The notes under the pieces are model-generated. The model ran no database searches, was not told the origin of the DNA, and saw only the letters and a program-made list of their open reading frames with translations. From Torymus aiolomorphi (Eukaryota; Arthropoda; Insecta; Hymenoptera; Torymidae), in NCBI GenBank assembly GCA_036365515.1, contig CM070877.1, forward strand, positions 88,359,522 to 88,423,521: a stretch of DNA of 64,000 nt, in the 5' to 3' direction. Shown in pieces: positions 30,729 through 41,654 of this stretch (positions are counted from its first letter, which is position 1; the number at the start of each line of letters is the position of its first letter). The translations under genes were made by a program, and so were the position numbers.

Positions 30729-33700
30729 GGCCCATTCTAAATAGATTCAACGAGCAAAAAATATTATTCTACATTAAATTTCATTAGACCCGTGTTTTTT
30801 CTTTTTGTCGAAAAATAATTTTGGAGCCCTGTAGCGCGATATCAAAAATTACATTGTGAAAGCGTTTTTTGAAAATGAAAATTCGCATTTTTTTCAAATG
30901 GCCGTAGTTTTGGCCCAAGTTATCGTATCAGGACGTTTTTCTTTGAAATTGTGCGGAATTTTACCAGCTTTCATGTGATTTTTTCAGATTGTCATAACTT
31001 GAATAGTTTCTCAGATAAATTGAAAAAACTGAAAAAAGTGCTTTTTTTCAAAATTGAATTTCTCAAAAACACCGCCTTTTTTTCGTGAAATTTGGATATG
31101 TTTTTCATGGCCAAATAAGCTAGCTTTCTACCAAACGGCAGCGTGCCATCTTTCTTCGTTCGGAAGATACACCCTCACAAAGATAATTGCGATTTCTACA
31201 CGTTTAAGCCTCATATGCGTTATGTATAAGCTCGTAATGTAATGTTTTAGATAACGTTAAACATAGATAATAGTATATTATGCACCAAGGGAATAAGGTG
31301 AGCTGTGTGCTCCCTGCGTGAGAGTTGTTGCCCGAGCGAAGCAAGGGCGACAAACGCGCAGTTTCGCACAGCCTACTATATTCACGAGTGCAATATGCAT
31401 TTATCTTAATACAACTATCGTAATATTCATTCTCATTTTTCGTTGAAGAGGGGAAAAAGGCTGTACATTTATTTCCTAATCTCACTCTCATTTCCAGCGC
31501 AACGCACATTTTGTACCCGAGCCGAAGGCGAGCGTACATGTGCGTGGCGCTGGGAACTAGAGCGGGGGTAGGGAATTAACGTAGCACTTTTTTTCCACCT
31601 CGGCGAGAATGAAGTACTAACTTTACGATGTGGTGTGTTAAAAATTATTTTTAAAGTAGTGTCACATAAGTAGAAATAAGTAGAAGAGTCGGTATAAATC
31701 AACGTCCAATATAAATAGAAGTAAAAAAAGTACATTTATTTATTTGATATATTACACTTTTAAATTCGGTATAATAGTTAGTAATAATATAAGACAGTCT
31801 ATCATACATATTGATCAACATTGAACAGTGAGCCATTCGTGGGTGTTTGTTTTTCTCATTCGCCTTTCGACATTCACAATTTCTTCATCATCAGTCTCTC
31901 GGATAACTTGCCAAATATGATTATCGCGAATGCCATTAATCAATCGAACTTTTTCCCATTCCTTGGTCTTTTGAGTGCGAAAATGCAATTCTTCGGTTTT
32001 CAAAAGTATAATTCTTATTTTGCTGGTATACTCACTGACATATTTTACAAAATCGTCAGCATTTTTAATACGTTCGCTGGGTGGTGCAGACAAGTTATGA
32101 GTTGTAGCAAAATGTTTTAATAAGCCACCGATGCCATCGCACACACCTTTTCCATGCTCAGTTGCAGAAAAAATCCATTTCGCTTTATGGAATTCTTTTC
32201 CCAATTCATAAAATTGATATCTGTTCTTGAAATGACTGGCAGCACCGTCAGATATTATGGTAATATCATTTTTGCAGTTAGTTTCATACACTCATCTGCT
32301 ATCAATTTCATAGCTGCTAAAGCGAACGCTGAATCGTGTTTTCTATCGTCACTCACTATGCCAAAACTCGTAGTAATCTTTCCGACATAACAGACCGATG
32401 TAAAAATAGAAATTTGTGTATTAGTCCAGTGATACCCCTGAATGGTATCTTGCTGAATGATGGTCCAATTTTCTGCAAAATCTCCGTGTAGAATTAAACG
32501 ATTTTTACTCGAAAGTCCATCTTCTTTTTCTGATTTGATTTCACGTTGCTGGAGCTCTTTCATTCGTCTATGTTTGCTCATTGTATTTGCGCAACTGTTC
32601 AGCTCTTTGAGATAAACATCTAATGTGCAAGTTTTCTTTACAAGATCATTTTTTTCCCAAATTGCAAAAGTTATTTCATCAAATAGTAAATCTTCTTCCA
32701 AATGAAAATTTTCTTCGGTTATCGTTTTATCTTTGCAAATTTTACACTCTCGAAGAATACACGAATCATTTTGTATAGAGCGAACAATCATGGATAAGAT
32801 CTCTTGTTTAAGTGTAAGAAACTCGGATTTACTCTTTTTTAACACAATTTTTAGAGCTGTTACGATAAGGTCGAAATTGGCGCAATAGACACATAAACAG
32901 GAATTGTTTAAAGGTTGAATTAATACCCATTTTGGTCGCAATTGATAAATCTTGGATCTTGAAATAGTAACTTCTGGTTTTGTTTCATAATTAGATCGCA
33001 AATTTCCTTGATGCTCCGAGTTAGAAAACGTTTGATTTTTTTTTTTCTATAACTCCATTGATTTTAAAATTCATCACATCATTTTTGTTAGGACTTTGTC
33101 GGGAACAGTCCAAATCGTCGTCTAGATAATATCTTTCAACTAACTCAATAACTTCAGTCTTCACAGGATTTCCAGAATATGGATCGGGCTTTTCGTATCA
33201 ACCTTTACTTTTTACGAGCTTTTGTGAAGCTCTGATCATATAATCTGTGGTTCCTCTTATGTGCAATAAAATATAATTACTTGAGAGACTTGAAGGTACT
33301 ACAGTCATCAATCGTACTTTTTCTATGAAAGTTAGATTTTCATTTTCTAACACCAAACTTAAGTTTTCATTCCATTCGTCGCATATCTTGCATTCATTAA
33401 ACTCTAATTTCTGCCTCGAGACGTTATACAGTTTCCCAATTTTGCAATCAGTTTCTTCATAAAAAGTATCTAATAATTGCTTGCGCTTGCGATTAACGTA
33501 ATTTGGCAATGCTGTCGCGTCAATATTTGACGGAAGCTCGAATGGCGATAGAGACAATTTATTCTTAGTGAGTATTTCATTCACTTCTTCATACAATTCA
33601 ACACTGCAAATTGAGGTTTGAGAATCTGCCGGCATCGTAATTTGAGATTCAGGCGTTTGATTAGATGATGTAGATTCTGTTGGCGTTGACTCTCCTGCTT

Positions 33701-34951
33701 CTTTAAAAATTTCTTCAGATGTTTTCTTGAGTTTTTCATAGCAAATTCCACACACTTTGGTATATTCTGTTATATCCTTGTTTTTATACTCGTTAAACAT
33801 CAGTAATTCATTTGCTACATCGCCAAGTAATTGAAATGGCCGCTTACTATCTTCATAAACGTACTTTTTATGAATACTGCCGATATCCAGACACTTCTGA
33901 GTTCTCTTGGAACTAAACTTAGCCTTTTGCATGTTTGTTGATATGTATCCGTATATGATTGAACGTATACGAAAAGTTATATAGTCAGGGTTTGTCAGGG
34001 AGAAAAAGTAAATTGGAGTGACTCTTAATTATAGAGTCTCTGCACCAACCTACTCGCAAGTAAGGTTGATGCAAAATATGTTGTAAACGTAAAGTACGTT
34101 CGAGCAAATAAATAAAGCAATAACCAAGGTATAGGCAATAAGTAAGTAGTGCAAAAATAACGATTGTCGATTAGGCAAATAGGCAAAATAATATTAGGCA
34201 AAATAATGTGGTAATAATGGGTAGATCGAGTGAGTGCCGCAGGCCCCTACTTATACACTCGGGGTGATGTTTTTCATTGAATGTGGCGCGTTTGTGCTCG
34301 CCATCTAGCGGGCACTTAGGGTACTAAAATCGTGTATATACTACAATCATCCGTGTATTCTGTACCCTTAATCTCTCACACACAGATGCAGCCAGCTCCT
34401 GTGTAAAATGTATCGCTGCACATAACGCATATGAAGCTTAAACGTGTAGAAATTGCAATTATCTTTGTGAGGGTGTATCTTCCGAACGAAGAAAGATGGC
34501 ACGCTGCCGTTTGGTAGAAAGCTAGCTTATTTGGCCATGAAAAACATATCCAAATTTCACGAAAAAAAGGGTGGTGTTTTTGAGAAATTCAATTTTGAAA
34601 AAAGCACTTTTTTCAGTTTTTTCAATTTATCTGAAAAACTATTCAAGTTATTTAAAATCTGAAAAAATCATGTGAAAGCTGGTAAAATTCCGCATAATTT
34701 AAAAAAAAAACGGCCCGATACGATAATTTGGGCCAAAACTACGGCCATTTGAAAAAATGCGAATTTTCATTTTCAAAATAACGCTTTCACAATGTAATTT
34801 TTGATATCGCGCTACAGGGCTCCAAAATTATTTTTCGACAAAAAGAAAAAACACGGGTCTAATGAAATTTAATGTAGAATATGACCTCAGAGTTTCAAAA
34901 AAATCAAAGACTTTAATTTTCTTTGCTCGTCGAATCCATTTAGAATGGGCT
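30729..34951 (-). mobile_element. 4.2-kb DNA transposon with about 500-bp inverted termini
   Basis: 30,729-31,235 is inverted at 34,420-34,951. The outer tips read GGCCCATTCTAAAT and ATTTAGAATGGGCT, and inner parts match over hundreds of bases (for example GCTAGCTTATTTGGCCATGA). The right arm has an extra block of about 38 bp near its tip. TA-rich flanks prevent a definite target duplication. It lies inside the larger inverted-repeat element and carries its own transposase-like gene. Confidence 0.85.
31815..33932 (-). pseudogene. Transposase-like protein of an unnamed arthropod transposon family
   Basis: I recognise the layout from uncharacterised, repetitive arthropod proteins but cannot name a superfamily. 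N-terminal segment (33,932-33,198): basic, with VCGICYEKL and a Ser/Thr/Pro stretch. Middle: YYLDDDLDCSRQSPNKND, KIYQLRPKWVL, then a Cys pair region (CLCVYC). C-terminal half resembles an RNase H-fold DDE domain: LHGDFAENW, QISIFTSVCYVG, TIISDGAASHFKNRYQF, IFSATEHGKGVCDGIGGL. Conserved acidic residues sit in HGDF and SDGA. Breaks: TGA near 33,196, a frameshift in an A-run near 33,045 and another near 32,270. The whole is about 700 residues. Confidence 0.7.
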
Positions 34952-35610
34952 ATATATAATAGTAATAAAAACAACTTTTAAAACAATGAACGTCTAACGT
35001 TTTAAAACTATGAAACACAACTGACTATTGATTATAAAACAGAAGCGAAATAAACGAATAAAAATAAAACGAACGAGTTAAAAATACAAATTTATCTTCG
35101 GTCGAAGGTCGGTGAATGATGAAAATAAGTATAGATTATAAATATTTTAAGGAGTAAAAAACGGACTCGATACGAACCAATTTGTTTTGATGAATTTATT
35201 GTGCCACATATATTACAACTTACGAACCTATTGCAAACACTTCAATATAGATTATAAAAATCACATTTTCAGTAATATTAAGGCATCATTCACGATCTAG
35301 AAACTATATACAAGCACTTGTGTTCTTTTGTATTATTACAAATTATTTATATTATTACAGATCATTTATTGAAAAATTGGAATAAATTACTCTGAAAAGA
35401 TTTTTTTATTCATAGTACATGAATAGGAGCGTGAACTACCTTTACGAATAGCAGAATTTTTGTTATCGTTTAATGTTTTTCAGTTGTAAAAAAAGCTGGA
35501 ATAAATAAAAAATTTGTTTATGCTTATAAAAACATTTTACTTTTCGAATTGTATTCAGGACACATCAGTACATTAAAATATTGTAGTAGAGTAAAATATT
35601 TATTCCGTTT
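34952..35610. other. Non-coding interior of the large transposon
   Basis: AT-rich sequence between two nested elements. No reading frame or repeat pair could be supported. Confidence 0.4.
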
Positions 35611-35704
35611 TAATACTTTTTTCGAAGCTGATGGCCAAAATTACTACCAAATTCGTAGTTAGTAGGAAAGGAGAGAAGAAAAATAACTACGGTTTTTTAT
35701 TAAA

Positions 35705-35762
35705 ACGACGTTTCGGACATCCTTTAATAACTATGTCCCTCTTCAGGTCACTAATGAAAATT
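35705..35762 (-). ncRNA. Hammerhead ribozyme core, Penelope element 2, main copy
   Basis: On the minus strand CTGAAGA (35,740-35,746) is followed by GGGACAT, a loop, ATGTCC, and then GAAAC (35,710-35,714). The 6-bp stem II is perfect and both invariant boxes are present. It lies downstream of the ORF, as expected for the terminal repeat. Confidence 0.7.
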
Positions 35763-36236
35763 ACAAATTAAGGTAATTAATAAAATTGTTACAATAAACT
35801 TACGCCAAAATAATTACACATAATTATCACTCACACAACTCTTATATATAAAAATACAATTCACGAAAAGTTATCCGTTTGTCAGTGAAATAAAATTACA
35901 AAAATTTTTTCTTTATATAGGCGAACAAACATTAGTATGCGTAAAATGGGTGTATGTGTTTAAGCCGTCAAAAGTGACTAGGTGGGGCGCTAATTCTTCC
36001 AACGGGTATTGACATCAGAGAAAGGTAACAAGGGAACAATACATTAGTGGGGATGCGGCTAAATAGAAGAGACTATCTTATATATGATGACGTATGTATT
36101 ACATACTCGATAAACCTACGCTCCTAATACTTACTCAACTGACATATTTCACTTACATATTACGAAGATAGAAATTCAAAGTTTTTAATCATTAAATTAT
36201 ATTCTTTTGGAAGACTATTAATTTCAAATTGTTTAT

Positions 36237-37979
36237 TTAAAAACATATTCTGTGTGTGGATGTGTAATGCTTCAGAAAATAATCTTTTTCTTTGTTAGTT
36301 TCATGATCTAAAATCTTGATATTGTTAACATTTATATTATGATTTTTTTGTAACCTATGTATATGTAACGATGAATTTTTATCCTCTTCAAAGTATTTCT
36401 TTTGGTGTTCTTTAATTCTTATGCCCAACCGCCTACATGTTTGTCCAACATACGAAGCTTTACAGGCATTACAATTTATTTTATATACTACATTAGATTT
36501 ATCTAATTTAACATTCATATCTTTTCCTAACACGATGATATTATTTAATTTATTTTGCGTAGTGGAAATGACATTAGTATTTAAACGTTTAAAGAAGTTT
36601 TTAACAAAACCTTCAAGTTCTTTTACAAATGGTAAACAAATGATATTCCTTTTCTCAGTGTTTTGATTACGCTGGATATAAGTACAATTTTTGATATAAC
36701 GTAACCGTTTTCTTATATAAAACTCAACAAATTCAGGTGGATAATCATTTTTTATTAATAACTTTTTTATGAAGATGATATTGTTTTTATGCAAAGATCT
36801 ATGAGATAGCTTAACAGCCTTATCAATTAAACAATATATAATAGCGATTTTGTTAGTAACCGGGTGATGAGAATTATAATTCAAATATCTACCAGAAAAT
36901 GTTGGTTTCCTATACCAGTCAGTTATAATTTTATTATCCATAATACTAATCTTTAAATCTAGAAAGCTATTGTTTTGTAGTTTTTCTACTGTAAATTGTA
37001 AGTTCTTATCGTAGTTATTAAACATGTGCAACGTAACATCAATGTATTCTTTATGTGTGCATAATAATACATCGTCAACGTATCTAAAATAGAATAACGG
37101 TTTTACATTGAGTTGATTAATACATTGTGATTCAAGATCATCCATCACGATATCCGATAAGATAGGGCTAATAGGACTACCCATAGCAGATCCAAAGATT
37201 TGTTTGTAAAATTTGTTATTAAACTGAAAGTAATTATTATTAAGGATGAACCTTATAATTTTCTGGAATTCGCTTAGATTCAAATTAATCTTATTGAAAA
37301 GTTGGGACCATCTTTTTTCTATTGCCTTTAATACCAGAGTTTCAGGAATATTAGTGAATAAACTTACAACGTCAAAGCTAACGATTTCATAGTCATCCGG
37401 AATAAATATGTTCTCAATTTTTTCTTTGAGTTTTTGACTATTATCAATATGAGAATTTGGTATTTTAAGATGTAGTTGTAAGAATTTAGCAAAAAATTTT
37501 GACAATTCATATGTAGGAGAGTTGATAGTGGAAATTATAGGTCGTAATGGATAACCAGCTTTATGTATTTTAACTAATCCATAGGCTTTAGAGATATTGA
37601 ATTTATTAAGAACAGGTTCAAATTTATTTCTTGTGTTAGTGTAAGCTGATTTATTTAACCTTTAGAGGACGGGGATTTGGGTTTACTGTTTTCTCTCACT
37701 TTTCTATAGAAATCGAGTTTTTGTGATGTCTCACATCTCAAAACTAACACATGTAAAGGGTCGATCATGGGCATGGCCCGTATAGGGGCCATCCCGTCCT
37801 CTAAAGGTTAACCATTTGATTATTTCATTAGTCTCTCTCTCTAATTTCTTAAGTGGATTTGATTTGACTTTCTCATAATATTTACTATCATCAAAAAGGC
37901 TTTCCAGTTTTTGAATATAATCTGTTTCTTTGATGATGACCGTGCTATTTCCTTTGTCAGCTCTTACACATCCACACAC
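36237..37979 (-). pseudogene. Penelope-like RT and GIY-YIG endonuclease, interrupted by a MITE
   Basis: N-terminal piece (37,979-37,812): RADKGNSTVIIKETDYIQKL, the conserved start of the RT region. A 149-bp MITE follows, then the frame resumes: GLVKIHKAGYPLRPIIST, VSFDVVSLFTNIPETL, FGSAMGSPISPILSDIVMDD, YFRYVDDVLLC (catalytic YVDD), FLDLKISIMDN and WYRKPTFSGRYLNY. The endonuclease has NVVYKINC and SYVGQTCRRLGIRIKEH. The last 40 codons are shifted by one base near 36,280: the expected end is still readable in the neighbouring frame and in the inverted partial copy. Apart from the MITE and this shift the frame is open, so this copy is younger than element 1. Confidence 0.92.
37659..37807. mobile_element. 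149-bp TTAA MITE inside Penelope element 2
   Basis: Ends CCTTTAGAGGACGGG and CCCGTCCTCTAAAGG form perfect inverted repeats, and TTAA flanks both sides (37,655-37,658 and 37,808-37,811). TTAA duplication is the signature of piggyBac-type transposases (also Kolobok). It has no coding capacity. Removing it with one TTAA restores continuity of the Penelope frame. Confidence 0.92.
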
Positions 37980-38479
37980 AGAATATGTTTTTAAATAAAC
38001 AATTTGAAATTAATAGTCTTCCAAAAGAATATAATTTAATGATTAAAAACTTTGAATTTCTATCTTCGTAACATGTAAGTGAAATATGTCAGTTGAGTAA
38101 GTATTAGGAGCGTAGGTTTATCGAGTATGTAATACATACGTCATCATATATAAGATAGTCTCTTCTATTTAGCCGCATCCCCACTAATGTATTGTTCCCT
38201 TGTTACCTTTCTCTGATGTCAATACCCGTTGGAAGAATTAGCGCCCCACCTAGTCACTTTTGACGGCTTAAACTCATACACCCATTTTACGCATACTAAT
38301 GTTTGTTCGCCTATATAAAGAAAAAATGTTTGTAATTTTATTTCACTGACAAACGGATAACTTTCCGTGAATTGTATTTTTATATATAAGAGTTGTGTGA
38401 GTGACAATTATGTGTAATTATTTTGGTGTAAGTTCATTGTAACAATTTTATTAATTACCTTAATTTGTAATTTTCATTA

Positions 38480-38525
38480 GTGACCTGAAGAGGGACATAG
38501 TTATTAAAGGATGTCCGGAACGTCG
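38480..38525 (+). ncRNA. Hammerhead core with a mutated GAAA box, inverted Penelope copy
   Basis: The same motif as in the main copy, on the + strand: CTGAAGA (38,485-38,491), the 6-bp stem II, and then GGAAC instead of GAAAC at 38,517-38,521. The change hits an invariant core adenine, so activity is probably lost. Confidence 0.65.
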
Positions 38526-40572
38526 TTTTAATAAAAAACCGTAGTTATTTTTCTTCTCTCCTTTCCTACTAACTACGAATTTGGTAGTAATTTTGGCCAT
38601 CAGCTTCGAAAAAAGTATTATTATCACTACTGCCATTAGCATCTACATCTACTTATTCCCTTTTAGTTTTTTTTCAGATCTAAATTTTTGAATTTTAAAT
38701 AAGGGGAGTTTAACCTTGTACAAGGGACCAATATACCTATTTATATATTTAATTTGCCAAAAAAAAAGTTTTAGAATTAATTAATCACAGTTGCACGAAA
38801 AAACTATTTTTTAGTTGATCGAAAATCAAATATTGTAATAAGGGGTTGTTTACCCCCTGAAGGCAGTACATTTTTTTAAGCGAGTTAATTTATTAAATTT
38901 TGATTAGTTTTGTGTACCCAGTATAAAAAAGAAAAAATTTATTTATATTGTAACGTGGCGGATTTTTCCACGTTACTGTCGCGCTACGGAGAGCGGATTT
39001 ACGTAATGAAATCCCCTCTAATTGGCAGCCAGGAGGAGAATCCTTCACCTAAGGGTCAGGGTCACTCGTATTCCTGTACTATTTGCTTAATTTTTTTGTT
39101 ATCTTTTTTTGCATTCATGAGAGAGAAAATTATGCGGCGAGGAAAACGTCGACTTCAGCGCCCTCCGCCTCATCGCTGGCCGCTTCGCCACCGTCACGGC
39201 GCAGCACCAGCTGAAGGTCATCGCCGCCAGCGGAGAACTACTGCCGAAGCTACGTATTTTTATAGTCCTGCCGAGCGAGTTATTCATTAATTAATTCTAA
39301 ATTAATTTAATATATTTATTTAACTTCGCATCAATTTTATCCCTCTCTCATAATTTAAAGCATTCAATTTGGTGTCTAACAAGATGCCTTTGCATCTTTA
39401 CACCCCGCTATAGAAATGCCGAGTAGAGAATTAAATATTCTACCTTAAAATATAGTATTCGAAATTCTATGGAAAATTCCTATTTATACAGGAATTTGGG
39501 ATTTCGGCTCGACACTCGGAAAGAGAGAGAGAAGAAGAACAACAAACACGGCCTTCGACTGTTCTCTTCGGCTGAGGTGACCATCAATCCACCAATCAGC
39601 GACGACCGCGTCGACGGCGGTTGAGGCCTTCTTCTCCTGGCCACCATCGAGGAACGACGTGGAAGCTTGCAGTACCGTCAACCGCGAACTGTGCTTAATT
39701 TTTGCCGATAGGATAGATCCCGCGAGTGCCTCTATCTCGTGTTAGTTTAAATTAGAGACTTAATAGTAACAGTATTAAAGAAAGTTGATAAGCTGCCGCG
39801 AGCCATAAACGTGCCTTTCTGCCTCTGGGAGAGACCAGTTCATAATCTGAAGCGGTAAGGCTTGCGCTAATTTTACAGCTTTCCAAATGTCGATATTTAT
39901 TGCCTAAAGAAGGCTATTAGTTTCTGTGCTAGGATGCCTTCATCCCTACGCGTTATATTTAGTTAATTTTCTAGATTCACGCGGATTGACCATTTATAGG
40001 TAATTTGAAATTGTACACGAGTGACTCGAGAATAGCTAATTTCCTTTGTAAAGGTGAATAAAAATCGCGAACGCTTAGAGGTTTAACTATTATAAAGTAA
40101 ATATACGTTTGGTTTAAAACTAGGACTTAAAATTGCGGTAAACTGACTACGGAATTGAAACATCACATGCGCTGCCTCACAGCATCCCCATTTTGTTGCC
40201 TCTGCGAGGTCGGTTTACTGAAACCTATGTCGTTAATGGAAACACCGCAAATTGCGAACTTAATGTAATATCTTTGCCCTCTCTAGGGCCTCGTACGTGA
40301 TCAGAAAAATTAAAGAGTTAAACTTTCTAGTTTAAGCAGCACATATACGAAATTTCCCTTGTTTTATTTCTATACGTCGCATGTGATTCTTTAAGTGTGA
40401 ATTGTGTTGTCATTGTGATTGTTCGAACGTGAGGGAATAGGTACTCCTGCCGTCGGAACCCGCTCCTCTGCCTAGGAGCTGCCGAGCAAGATATATTAAC
40501 TTATAAGTAAATTGTATAATTGAGAAATTCTCGTGATGAGAATTTCCCAACGATAAAATCTTTAACAGTGCC

Positions 40573-40590
40573 TGGCGCCCAGTAAATCAC
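40573..40590 (+). promoter_or_regulatory. Possible primer-binding site (tRNA-Lys type)
   Basis: TGGCGCCCAGTAAATC six bases after TTTAACA on the + strand, in an LTR-like insertion. Only 420 bp follow before the end of the insertion, so most of the internal region would be deleted. Confidence 0.35.
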
Positions 40591-40741
40591 TAAATGTCTT
40601 CAGCATTGCGATTTCTTTATAAAATCATTTTAACTGCCGACTATCAAATAGTCGCAATTTTTATGTGCCTTTTTCTGGCTATTTATTATATTAAAAAAAA
40701 TACACGGTATAATTGGCAGATTCTAATGAACCCTACCAATT

Positions 40742-40992
40742 TAGAATTCTCACGTGTTTGAAATTCTGAACGTTCATAATGAACGAAATATTAACTTAAA
40801 GTTTCTAATTCTGGTTAGAATTTCCCGGAGTGTGGTTTACTGGTGACTGCAAGAGTGAGAAGTGAAGAAATACAGTTATTATCCGATTTTAAATGTATTA
40901 AGTAGCCAAATTCGGCTAAATTTGAAAATGGCAAAAATCTTTCGTTCACTATGAACGTTCGAAATTTCAAACACCTGAATTCTCCCCGTTAT
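40742..40992. repeat. Small inverted repeat (about 45-bp arms)
   Basis: GAATTCTCACGTGTTTGAAATT…GAACGTTCAT at 40,742-40,790 is inverted at 40,940-40,985. A related half-palindrome occurs near 56,200-56,245, which suggests a dispersed family. Confidence 0.6.
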
Positions 40993-41439
40993 AATATATA
41001 TACATATTTAATATTGAAATAACTTAATATCCGTTTTAGGGGTAGTTTACCCCGTGTAAAAAGTATTTTCCGTAAAACACGGGGACACGTCAACTTTATT
41101 TCTTCAATTTGTTTATAATACAGTTATTTTTTTTTTAGGATTCAATCAATTTTGTAATTTTTTGAGCGAAAACATTGTCAAAATTTTAGGGTTTTCTTTT
41201 ATAAAAAATAAGGGATGCTACCCTTCTAGGTAGAAATATTGCACAAATATTCGTTTTTCAATTACGAATTAAATCCACTTTGTTTCATCAAAAAATTCCA
41301 ATTCGTTCCAGAGATATAAAAAAAAAACTGTTTTTGGGGGTGAACTTTAAGGGTGGTTTTCACCCCTTAAATGAGCGTATGGGCACGTAAAAAAAACATG
41401 TGTCAAATATTTTTGGATGTACTACAATATATCAAATGA

Positions 41440-41640
41440 TTAAATGACTCTAGTGATAGCCATAGATTAATTTGGATAATAAGACTCGGGTGGTGATACT
41501 ATCAACTTATTTATTCACTAAAATAAATAACGACGTTTCGGCCCGTACAGAACGACGTACGTTACAAGGCCCTCATCAGGTTCCAATTTAGTTATTTCTA
41601 TAAAAACACCTTTCGGCAACACGCTAGATGGCAGAGCGGT
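41440..41640 (-). mobile_element. Penelope terminal-repeat fragment with hammerhead
   Basis: A short piece abutting the right end of the large transposon. It shares the AACGACGTTTCGG layout of the other Penelope tails but is clearly diverged. No RT sequence adjoins it. It probably truncated the outer tip of the large inverted repeat. Confidence 0.55.
41530..41585 (-). ncRNA. Hammerhead ribozyme core in the Penelope fragment
   Basis: Minus strand: CTGATGA (41,573-41,579), GGGCC, a 20-base loop, GGGCC-type partner, then GAAAC (41,535-41,539). Stem II pairs through GGCC/GGCC. Both invariant boxes are intact. Confidence 0.65.
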
Positions 41641-41654
41641 GATTTCACCGCTCA

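Larger units (their letters stand above)
35611..38620 (-). mobile_element. Penelope-like element 2 with inverted flanking copies
   Basis: A nearly full RT-endonuclease frame (minus) is flanked by inverted 640-bp arms, 35,611-36,262 and 37,971-38,620. The right arm on the + strand includes the last 30 codons of the same ORF, followed by the same tail, so it is a 5'-truncated copy joined head-on to the main copy. Such inverted partial copies are typical of Penelope insertions. Each arm carries a hammerhead core. Confidence 0.85.
38949..40993 (+). mobile_element. LTR-type insertion in the right inverted repeat
   Basis: It splits the right arm of the large transposon at a position where the left arm is continuous. 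It begins TGTAACGTGG and ends CCCCGTTATA, with TATAT-rich sequence on both sides compatible with a 5-bp duplication. TGGCGCCCAG at 40,573 resembles a tRNA-Lys primer site, so an LTR of about 1.6 kb followed by a short internal remnant is possible. No proteins are seen. Confidence 0.55.
24886..41430. mobile_element. Large DNA transposon with long inverted termini, heavily invaded
   Basis: The left terminus is 24,886-25,126 plus 27,036-27,475 (split by a Penelope insertion). Inverted counterparts are 40,994-41,430 and about 38,728-38,948 (split by an LTR-type insertion). Examples are GGTGAAAACCACCCTTAAAG against CTTTAAGGGTGGTTTTCACC, and GGGTAAACTACCCC against its inverse. Each arm is close to 680 bp without the insertions. 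The pogo-like transposase lies just inside the left arm. Interior space also holds a 4.2-kb transposon and a second Penelope element. The true outer ends are uncertain: the right one is cut by another Penelope fragment. Confidence 0.75.

Noticed and set aside
31204..31735. Two minus-strand frames between the transposon arm and transposase
   Set aside because: No family motif; they overlap repeat-like sequence next to the inverted terminus.
38910..39290. 126-codon + strand frame
   Set aside because: It begins in the inverted repeat and continues into the LTR-type insertion, so it crosses two unrelated elements.
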